From Fidelibacterota bacterium (GTDB taxonomy: Bacteria; Fidelibacterota; Marinisomatia; Marinisomatales; TCS55), in contig PAWC01000046.1 in NCBI GenBank assembly GCA_002713385.1, positions 1 to 5,421 of the forward strand: DNA of 5,421 nucleotides, read 5' to 3'. The position numbers and the translations under genes are program-made. Under the pieces are notes generated by a model, which made no database searches, was not told the DNA's origin, and saw only the letters and a list, made by a program, of their open reading frames with translations. The stretch's first letter is position 1. Each line of letters starts with the position of its first letter. Positions 1 through 5,421 of this stretch are shown one piece after another.

Positions 1-1334
1 CCCACTGGAATCCATTGTTTTTTTCCGCACATTCCTCCAGCGCTCCAAGTCATATCGGAAGAGATCATATCAATTGTTTTTAACACATCAAATGCTACAC
101 CTGAAATAGTTGTATCCTTGATAGCGTTGCCCAGTTTCCCCCCCCTTATTTCATAGCCCAGCGGCACACCAAACATAAACTCACTGGTCGAGTCTGCTTG
201 ACCATTACTGGATTTCATTAAGTAGTAACCATCATCTATTGCGGCAATCATTTCTTCCAGCGTATTAGTGCCCGGTTTAATTGCTGTGTTGCGCATCCGG
301 ATCAGCGGTTCATCAGAAAATGCATAAGCACGGGCATTGCCGGTAGGGGTTGTTTCAAAATGGCGGGCACTGTCTTTATTATGCATAAAGCTCTTTAGTT
401 CACCATCCTTGATAATCACCGTATCTTCCGATGGTGTACCTTCATCATCAATATAAACCGGGACAGGACAAGTCTTGCCTTCCACAGAATTAGCATAATC
501 TATTAATGTAACCAATTCACTGGCCACCTGCCGGCCCATGTACTCTCTGGCAACGGAGCCGCCCAACACAAGGTCAGCCTCCGTAGTATGACCGATGGCT
601 TCATGCGCTAGTATTCCCGCCAGATCAGCATCCAATATTACATCTTTCATTCCCGCGTCCGCATAAACACCGTCTGCTTTTCGCGATAAATGATCTGCCA
701 AACTATCTATATCTGGATAAAATTGGGTTGGGTCAAGAAAATGGTCTTCCAACTGCCCCAGGCCGCCAAATACATCCATCAATTCAACCGGTTCACCATT
801 ATTTTCCATACTCAGCGAAACATACATGATACCCCGCGGTGTCATCGAATAAGATGTGGAACCACTAGATGTCAACAACGACTTTTCCATGTCCAAACCT
901 GCCAATACGATAGTGCGGGATGTGAGATTTGGATACTTCTTCTGAATGTAATCGTCAATATCCTTGAGGAAGTCGATCCACTGTTTTTGACTGTTCCGCG
1001 AAATTTGAGTAGTTAAATCCATTTCATAATGTCCGCACGTATCGGGTAGGATAAACCCGCATTGCATCTTATTACGGTCATTCATAAAGCGCACATTATC
1101 GCTGGCACTCTGTACTACGTATTCTACGGCAGAATCAGATAGATCAGGGCTGGAGGCAAAGCCCCAGTTTCCTTCCTTATAGACCCGCGATGAAACACCA
1201 CTTGAAGACGAAACCGAATTGCCCATTACATCTCCGTTAACCATGGATATCCGATTATTTCTATTCTCTTGCAGCCGCAGCTCAGTATACTCGGAGAAAT
1301 GCCCTGAATATTGATTAAGATCTTTATATATCAT
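1..1334 (-). CDS. TldD-type zinc metallopeptidase subunit, second copy (C-terminus cut by window edge)
   Basis: I translated this frame by hand from the ATG at 1334 to the window edge and found no stop in 444 codons. The N-terminus, MIYKDLNQYSGHFSEYTEL, leads into the family's first domain, including VYKEGNWGFAS. The catalytic signature is HEAIGH at 244-249, inside LAHEAIGHTTEADLVLGG. It is followed by the classical YIDDEGTP segment (Asp296 to Pro301) and TPTGNARAYAF. Cys436 in GGMCGKKQWIPVG matches the third zinc ligand of E. coli TldD. The protein should be a catalytically competent TldD-like peptidase and is closer to classical TldD than the copy at 2678-4117. By comparison with E. coli TldD, only about 20 C-terminal residues are missing, beyond base 1. 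The start lies 18 bases after the TldE-like gene, with a possible Shine-Dalgarno site unusually far away (15 bases). No in-frame alternative start exists upstream because of a TAA at 1344-1346. A run of eight G bases occurs in codons 397-399. Its partner could be the neighbouring TldE-like protein or a gene outside the window. Confidence 0.92.
   Translation of the reverse strand, partial: MIYKDLNQYSGHFSEYTELRLQENRNNRISMVNGDVMGNSVSSSSGVSSRVYKEGNWGFASSPDLSDSAVEYVVQSASDNVRFMNDRNKMQCGFILPDTCGHYEMDLTTQISRNSQKQWIDFLKDIDDYIQKKYPNLTSRTIVLAGLDMEKSLLTSSGSTSYSMTPRGIMYVSLSMENNGEPVELMDVFGGLGQLEDHFLDPTQFYPDIDSLADHLSRKADGVYADAGMKDVILDADLAGILAHEAIGHTTEADLVLGGSVAREYMGRQVASELVTLIDYANSVEGKTCPVPVYIDDEGTPSEDTVIIKDGELKSFMHNKDSARHFETTPTGNARAYAFSDEPLIRMRNTAIKPGTNTLEEMIAAIDDGYYLMKSSNGQADSTSEFMFGVPLGYEIRGGKLGNAIKDTTISGVAFDVLKTIDMISSDMTWSAGGMCGKKQWIPV
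138..145 (-). repeat. Eight-base G homopolymer inside the second TldD-type gene
   Basis: The plus strand carries eight consecutive C bases, read as AGG GGG GGG on the coding strand. They encode Arg397-Gly398-Gly399 in the segment GYEIRGGKLGN. The frame is intact on both sides, as shown by conserved TldD residues before and after the tract. It is a potential slippage site, or a place where a sequencing error would break the gene. Confidence 0.8.
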
Positions 1335-1349
1335 TTTAGTTAGTTACTA

Positions 1350-1354
1350 TCCTT
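1350..1354 (-). promoter_or_regulatory. Possible distant Shine-Dalgarno site of the second TldD-type gene
   Basis: AAGGA overlaps the TAA stop of the TldE-like gene (1353-1355). It lies 15 bases before the ATG at 1334, longer than the usual 5-10. The same AAGGAT core precedes the first TldD-type gene at normal spacing. The spacer contains TAG and TAA triplets and no alternative start codon, so either this site works weakly or initiation depends on reinitiation after the upstream stop. Confidence 0.4.
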
Positions 1355-2675
1355 AAAGTGTTAATTGAAACTCACTGGTAAGTATTCCAGGGCATGTAAT
1401 AGCCCCTAAATTGCGCTGTCCATACGTTAATACATCTGGTATAATTTCAGCTGTCGCTCCTACTGATTCCAATTCAGTTCCGAAGAAACGATAAAATGTA
1501 TCATCAAAACGCATGGTTTCAATCGGCGCTACAATCTCACCTTTTTCCACCCAAAAACACGCATAGCGGGTTAAACCGGTAATTCGTCCACCAGGATTAT
1601 CGCTCCAGTTTAAATAGTGAATATTGGACAAATACAGACCCGTTTTCAGTTCTTTTAGAACATCATCATGCGCCAGATCGCCTGGATTCATGGTTGGCGA
1701 CCGCATCTCTTCGCCATCTTCAGCATAATTCGTGGATGCGCCATACTCGGCTGCTGTTCGTGAACTCACCAATGTGTTCGTCAGCTCACCGTTTGAAATT
1801 AAGGGCAATGATTCTGGGGAAATTTCTCCATTAGAATTGAACTTGGGCACCAATCCTGAGGAGAAATCCTCAGTAATGGTAAATATTGGTGATAACCTCT
1901 GGTCATTATGCCGCATTTTTCCAAAACCACTACAACCTTGCTGCAAACTGGCTTCGCTGATGCCGTTCCAGGAAAACATATCAACAAAATCTGCTACCGC
2001 TGCAGCGTCAAACCAGGTACGGTACATACCAGGATCAACCCGTACAGGTTTCCGATCCATTAACGCTAATTTTTTTATCGACCGGTCCACGTAGCTTTCG
2101 TAAGCGTCCTGATTCCAGTCTGTACCTGCATAGGTCCCCTTTACCATTTGATGTTCTGGTGTAACAAGAGAATAATCCAAACAGTGTGATTCAGTTTCAA
2201 ACCAATGGTACTGTCCCAGTGAATTAGCATTGCCACGATACATTCTGCCATTCGCAAAAATTCCGACCAGGTCAACGCCCTGCATTGCCGGCAGCAATGC
2301 GTCAACAGCATCGTCAAATCCTAAACCTGCAGCTTTTTTGACTTCACGGCTGGAACCAGCATTTGTTGGCAATACCAGAAAGGGGTCCTCAAGTATCTCC
2401 TGCGTTTCTGAACGCATTCTCTTTATTTCTGCTGCGCCACGGGCCATATCTACATCATAGTTACTGGAAACAGTAATGCTGCTAACACAGGTTCTGTCAT
2501 TGGCAATGAACTTCAATCCAAGCATTGCATCATCCACCAGGCCTGTCTGCCTGATGCTGGCGTTATTGAGGCGGATGAACTGGCTATTCTCTCCGCAAAA
2601 GGAAAGTGTTAATAATTCATCATTTTTTAATTCTGCGAATAATCCTGTGCACAGTTCCTTAAAGATATACTCCAT
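1353..2675 (-). CDS. TldE/PmbA-type non-catalytic subunit (PmbA/TldD family)
   Basis: This complete 440-residue protein is close to the length of E. coli TldE/PmbA (about 450). It belongs to the PmbA/TldD family but lacks HExxxH: the equivalent region reads RVDPGMYRTWFDAAAVADF, at about 212-230. That is the hallmark of the TldE half, which in E. coli dimerises with TldD and completes the substrate chamber without binding zinc. The C-terminal third is typical of TldE: GLYLSNIHYLNW (346-357), GGRITGLTRYACFWVEKGEI (362-381) and a following APIETMRF. The N-terminal part shows the expected family first domain. The start at 2675 is supported by GGAGG nine bases upstream, which lies inside the last codons of the preceding gene. 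The 2-base gap suggests translational coupling and matched output with the upstream TldD-type subunit. It is cytoplasmic, with no export signal. I give no gene symbol because orthology to E. coli pmbA cannot be established by eye. Confidence in the family is high; the partner assignment is inferred from adjacency. Confidence 0.92.
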   Translation of the reverse strand: MEYIFKELCTGLFAELKNDELLTLSFCGENSQFIRLNNASIRQTGLVDDAMLGLKFIANDRTCVSSITVSSNYDVDMARGAAEIKRMRSETQEILEDPFLVLPTNAGSSREVKKAAGLGFDDAVDALLPAMQGVDLVGIFANGRMYRGNANSLGQYHWFETESHCLDYSLVTPEHQMVKGTYAGTDWNQDAYESYVDRSIKKLALMDRKPVRVDPGMYRTWFDAAAVADFVDMFSWNGISEASLQQGCSGFGKMRHNDQRLSPIFTITEDFSSGLVPKFNSNGEISPESLPLISNGELTNTLVSSRTAAEYGASTNYAEDGEEMRSPTMNPGDLAHDDVLKELKTGLYLSNIHYLNWSDNPGGRITGLTRYACFWVEKGEIVAPIETMRFDDTFYRFFGTELESVGATAEIIPDVLTYGQRNLGAITCPGILTSEFQLTL

Positions 2676-2677
2676 AA

Positions 2678-4117
2678 TTAGGTACCTCCAAATACTTGAA
2701 CGTTTTTAAACATACAAACCGGAGAAGCATGGCCAACGCGGATCACCTGGTTTGGCTCACCCTTTCCGCAGTTCGGTGTCCCATAAATACCAAAGGTATC
2801 ATTATTACCAACCATCTTCAGGTTGTTCCAGAAGGGATTACTGATACCCCTGTAATTGGGATTCCGCAACGTTTTTGTCATTTTTCCGTTCTCGATTAAT
2901 TTAGCATATTCACAGCCAAACTGAAACTTATTGCGATAATCATCTATGGACCACGATCGGTTACTTTCCATATATACACCATTTTCTAAAGCACCAATGA
3001 TCTCATCGAAGCTTGAGTTTCCTGGTTCCAAATTGATATTGGCCATGCGGTCAATAGGCGCCCTGTTCCAGGAACTGGCCCTGAAATTTGCCACACCGGG
3101 TACACCGGATCGAATCTGACTTTCCATGCCACCCAATCCGCGCAACAGGACACCATCCTTAATGATATATTCGCGTGTTGCTTCCAAGCCACCATCATCA
3201 TAGCCGTAGGAAGCAAACTCAGATGATAATGTTGGATCAAAGGTGATATTCATCAATTCTGAGCCATATTGTAGTTTGCCAAAATCATCCATATTAACGA
3301 AACTCCAGCCGGCATAATTCCTCTCATCCCCTAGTATTCTGTCAACTTCCAATGCATGCCCTACACTTTCGTGAATCTGTAGCATCATCTGATCAGAAGC
3401 AATAACCAGATCCATTACACCAGTAGGACATTCATCAGCATCCAGTAATTCAATCGCTTGTTCACCTATTTTCTGAGCTTGGGCAAGTAATTCCCACTTG
3501 TCAAAGAACTCCATACCCATTTGCAGGCAGTTACCTCGCATACCTCCAAAGGTACGGGTTTGCTGGTTAGCACCGTCTGCTGCAGTAGCAGAAAGATCAA
3601 ATTCAAGCATAAGGAAATCCTGGGTAATATCACTGCCGTTAGAACTGACAAAACGAAATAGGGATTGAATGGTTTTTAACAACGCACGAGCACTGACAAT
3701 TTTATCGCTAACTTTTAATTGATTGTACGCATCCAGCAGTGTCTTATTGAGTTCACCTGGAGTGATGGTATCTTTTTCCTTAACAAAAGGCGATTGATAA
3801 GACCCGACATTTGCTGGACGAGCAGCATCGGTAAATTTATAGGTTGCATGCTGGGCAGCTTTTTTTGCCTGAGCATATGCTTGTTTTGCCGCCTCTGAGA
3901 TACCTTTATCGGTCATATTTGGAGTCCCATAATATCCAAATTGGCCATCAGCCAACACTTCAACCATCAGACCTTGGGTTGTGAAGCAACCATTAACTTC
4001 AGGTACACCATCACGCACAACGCGGGCTGAATTAGTTTCAGTTACTTCCCGGATCCCTACCCAATCCGCAGGAACATCAACTGCTGCGAGAAAACTTTTT
4101 AGGTCTATTTCCTGCAT
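2678..4117 (-). CDS. TldD-type zinc metallopeptidase subunit (PmbA/TldD family), first copy
   Basis: This complete 479-residue protein is close to the length of E. coli TldD (about 480). The family has an N-terminal PmbA/TldD domain, a middle domain and a C-terminal catalytic domain. The catalytic signature is HESVGH at 249-254 (HExxxH), inside IHESVGHALEVDR. By eye, Cys450 in TPNCGKGEP aligns with the third zinc ligand of E. coli TldD (Cys454 in GVCGKEGQ). The protein should therefore carry a full zinc site and act as the catalytic half of a cytoplasmic peptidase that cuts unfolded peptides. It differs from classical TldD: the usual DEGTP segment after the zinc motif is not recognisable, and the C-terminus reads RVGHASPVCMF before a final FGGT. 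It therefore looks like a separate subfamily. The ATG at 4117 is preceded by AAGGA at 6-base spacing. The TldE-like gene follows 2 bases after the stop, so the two products are probable partners. There is no signal peptide or membrane segment. The substrate is unknown. Confidence 0.93.
   Translation of the reverse strand: MQEIDLKSFLAAVDVPADWVGIREVTETNSARVVRDGVPEVNGCFTTQGLMVEVLADGQFGYYGTPNMTDKGISEAAKQAYAQAKKAAQHATYKFTDAARPANVGSYQSPFVKEKDTITPGELNKTLLDAYNQLKVSDKIVSARALLKTIQSLFRFVSSNGSDITQDFLMLEFDLSATAADGANQQTRTFGGMRGNCLQMGMEFFDKWELLAQAQKIGEQAIELLDADECPTGVMDLVIASDQMMLQIHESVGHALEVDRILGDERNYAGWSFVNMDDFGKLQYGSELMNITFDPTLSSEFASYGYDDGGLEATREYIIKDGVLLRGLGGMESQIRSGVPGVANFRASSWNRAPIDRMANINLEPGNSSFDEIIGALENGVYMESNRSWSIDDYRNKFQFGCEYAKLIENGKMTKTLRNPNYRGISNPFWNNLKMVGNNDTFGIYGTPNCGKGEPNQVIRVGHASPVCMFKNVQVFGGT
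2685..2689 (-). promoter_or_regulatory. Shine-Dalgarno site of the TldE-type gene, inside the preceding gene
   Basis: GGAGG on the minus strand lies nine bases before the ATG at 2675. The bases also encode the Gly-Gly of the terminal FGGT of the first TldD-type protein. Ribosomes finishing that gene therefore pass directly over the site, which fits coupled translation of the two subunits. Confidence 0.8.
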
Positions 4118-4123
4118 AATTTA

Positions 4124-4128
4124 TCCTT
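4124..4128 (-). promoter_or_regulatory. Shine-Dalgarno site of the first TldD-type gene
   Basis: AAGGA on the minus strand lies six bases before the ATG at 4117. It sits in the 19-base gap after the aminotransferase stop. It confirms the start and allows independent ribosome entry. Confidence 0.75.
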
Positions 4129-4136
4129 AATCTTAA

Positions 4137-5357
4137 TTAATTAAATATTTCAGGAGTATGTTTTAATGCCGTTATAACCTTTTCAAACGCATCAATAATA
4201 TCTTGTGTATCACTTTCATTTCCAAGTAAATGATTTTGCGTAAGCCATACGGATTGTTGGTCAGCAATTAACTCTGTTACGGGATAGGACATCTCATGAT
4301 AATCAACCTCTTTCAACCATGGGAATTCATCTGTTTGACCATTGAACACTTTTTCACGATACAATGGTTTATAACCCGCATAGGTAAATACACCTTCCGC
4401 CTGCATTGCTTTGAAAAACTTTTCTCGTGGAACATTATTAAAGTGTCCTGCCTTATACCTGAGTAAATATAAGTGGTTAGCCTTCCGGGTGGTCCTTTCA
4501 TAAGAACCTGTCGGTACCAATCCTTCACTGGTTAACGCTTCGTCAAGTTTTTTCCTGTTATTATCGCGTATATTCATATCTTCTACCACAGTCTGAAGCT
4601 GTGGTAGTAATAAACTGGCTGCCATAGCATTGATGCGGTGGTTACCCCCTACAATTTGGTGTTCGTACCAATCACCGCCACGTTGGCGCCCGCAATTATA
4701 ATAGGCGAAGCAGGCGTCCATGAATTCATCATTATTGGATAGGATCGCCCCGCCTTCCCCGGCACTCATATTTTTTGAGGATTGAAAACTGAATATTCCA
4801 CCTGTTGCTAAGGCGCCAACTTTCACGCCACCCCATTCCGCGCCGTGCGCTTGCGCGGCATCTTCAATAACGGATATATCATGTTTTTTAGCAATATCCT
4901 TAATACTATCTATATCTGCAGGATTCCCGCCGATATGAACAGGCATGATTGCTTTCGTCCGCTCAGTAATTGCTTTCTCAATCAGGGTTGGATTAATATT
5001 AAACGTATCAGGATCAATATCAACGAATACGGGTATAGCATTAGCCATCAGTACCGCAGATGCAGTTGCTATAAATGTATAGGGTGGTATAATAACTTCA
5101 TCCCCGGTGGTAACACCTCCAGCCTTTAAAGCAACCCATAACGCGTTCGTACCTGAACTTGTAGCAATACAATATTTTGCATCGTGAAAATCGGCAAATC
5201 GATCCTCAAAAGTTGTGATCGCGTCACTTCCAATGCCCCAGGTAGCGCTTTCCAAAGTATCAAGAAGTTGTTCTTTCTGGCCTGCGGTAACCCGTGGCCA
5301 AACCGGAAATGGATCCTTTCTGACCGGTTTTCCGCCAAATAATGCTAAATCACTCAT
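4137..5357 (-). CDS. DegT/DnrJ/EryC1/StrS family PLP-dependent aminotransferase
   Basis: This 406-residue protein, of typical family length, is a cytoplasmic fold-type I aminotransferase. The family usually moves an amino group from glutamate or glutamine onto a keto-sugar or keto-cyclitol. Visible motifs, numbered from the chosen Met, are: TSSGTNA at 66-72 (cofactor phosphate binding); EDAAQAHGA at 165-173, with Asp166 placed to contact the PLP ring nitrogen; and FSFQSSKNMSAGEGG at 189-203, where Lys195 is the expected Schiff-base lysine. GGNHRINAMAASLLLPQL at 238-255 matches the family's conserved C-terminal-side segment. All key residues are present, so it should be active. I chose the ATG at 5357 because the N-terminus MSDLALFGGKPVRKDPFP is characteristic of the family. 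An in-frame TTG two codons upstream (5363) is less likely. It heads a four-gene same-strand run and ends 19 bases before the next gene. The family assignment is firm. The substrate cannot be read from sequence; the GGKPVR-type N-terminus recalls scyllo-inosose aminotransferase and AHBA-synthase-like members, which is inference. Confidence 0.95.
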   Translation of the reverse strand: MSDLALFGGKPVRKDPFPVWPRVTAGQKEQLLDTLESATWGIGSDAITTFEDRFADFHDAKYCIATSSGTNALWVALKAGGVTTGDEVIIPPYTFIATASAVLMANAIPVFVDIDPDTFNINPTLIEKAITERTKAIMPVHIGGNPADIDSIKDIAKKHDISVIEDAAQAHGAEWGGVKVGALATGGIFSFQSSKNMSAGEGGAILSNNDEFMDACFAYYNCGRQRGGDWYEHQIVGGNHRINAMAASLLLPQLQTVVEDMNIRDNNRKKLDEALTSEGLVPTGSYERTTRKANHLYLLRYKAGHFNNVPREKFFKAMQAEGVFTYAGYKPLYREKVFNGQTDEFPWLKEVDYHEMSYPVTELIADQQSVWLTQNHLLGNESDTQDIIDAFEKVITALKHTPEIFN

Positions 5358-5421
5358 AAACAATACAATATAAGAACGAAAAACTACACAATAATTGGTC
5401 TAAAATCGAATATCCAAAGCC
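5358..5421 (-). promoter_or_regulatory. AT-rich leader upstream of the aminotransferase, possible promoter
   Basis: These 64 bases are all that is visible upstream of the first gene. There is no Shine-Dalgarno-like sequence before the ATG at 5357. TATATT on the minus strand (5372-5367) resembles a -10 element, but no convincing -35 lies at 16-18 bases. If it is used, transcription would start only about 3-4 bases before the ATG, giving a nearly leaderless message. The tail of an upstream same-strand gene could also lie here: two reading frames end in stops at about 5386 and 5401, and the third stays open into the aminotransferase. None has a recognisable product. Confidence 0.25.

Noticed and set aside
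690..1016. Plus-strand open frame of 108 codons
   Set aside because: It is antisense to the well-supported TldD-type gene at 1-1334. Its product is low in complexity and unrecognisable, and no ribosome site was seen.
1..1334. Possible frameshift in the second TldD-type gene near the seven-T and eight-C runs
   Set aside because: A codon-by-codon translation stays in one frame from the ATG to the edge and keeps conserved TldD residues on both sides of each run, ending in MCGKKQWIPVG.
1335..1352. A small precursor-peptide gene hidden between the peptidase genes
   Set aside because: The gaps are only 19, 2 and 18 bases, and this one is full of stop triplets, so no peptide gene fits.
1732..2094. 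Plus-strand open frame of 120 codons
   Set aside because: It lies wholly inside the TldE-type gene on the opposite strand, and its product resembles no known family. It is best explained as a shadow frame.
4133..4144. Palindromic TTAATTAATTAA at the end of the aminotransferase gene
   Set aside because: It is a short AT-only repeat that includes the stop codon. It has no GC stem or following T run to make a terminator, and no partner copy suggests an attachment or insertion site.
4845..5129. Plus-strand open frame of 94 codons
   Set aside because: It is antisense to conserved motif regions of the aminotransferase (SGT to EDAAQ), whose codons explain the open frame.
5361..5363. TTG as the aminotransferase start, adding two residues
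   Set aside because: The ATG two codons later gives the family-typical N-terminus, and neither start has a ribosome site favouring the TTG.

Overview
The window holds four tightly packed genes, all read on the minus strand, so transcription runs from high to low coordinates. In that order they are: a PLP-dependent DegT/DnrJ/EryC1/StrS-type sugar aminotransferase (4137-5357), a TldD-type zinc metallopeptidase subunit (2678-4117), a TldE/PmbA-type subunit without the zinc motif (1353-2675), and a second TldD-type zinc subunit (1-1334) that runs off the low end of the window. The gaps between them are 19, 2 and 18 bases. No terminator-like hairpin or internal promoter is apparent, so they probably form one operon.

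The organism is a bacterium with moderately AT-rich DNA. The second and third genes have good Shine-Dalgarno sequences (AAGGA, GGAGG), the fourth has one at a long distance, and the first has none. No rRNA, tRNA or diagnostic housekeeping gene is present, so I cannot name a phylum. An environmental or uncultured lineage is possible but this is only a guess.

TldD and TldE are known from Escherichia coli as a heterodimeric peptidase with one zinc site, which takes unfolded peptides into an internal chamber. It trims the microcin B17 precursor and degrades the antitoxin CcdA. Here two different zinc-bearing TldD-like proteins flank one TldE-like protein. The 2678-4117 and 1353-2675 products, separated by 2 bases, are the most likely pair. 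The 1-1334 product may share that TldE partner or have its own partner beyond the window edge. The aminotransferase at the head of the operon suggests a link to amino-sugar or aminocyclitol metabolism, or to a modified-peptide pathway, but nothing in the window identifies a substrate. No separate small precursor-peptide gene fits in the short gaps.

There is no non-coding stretch longer than about 65 bases. No mobile element, CRISPR array or RNA gene was seen.
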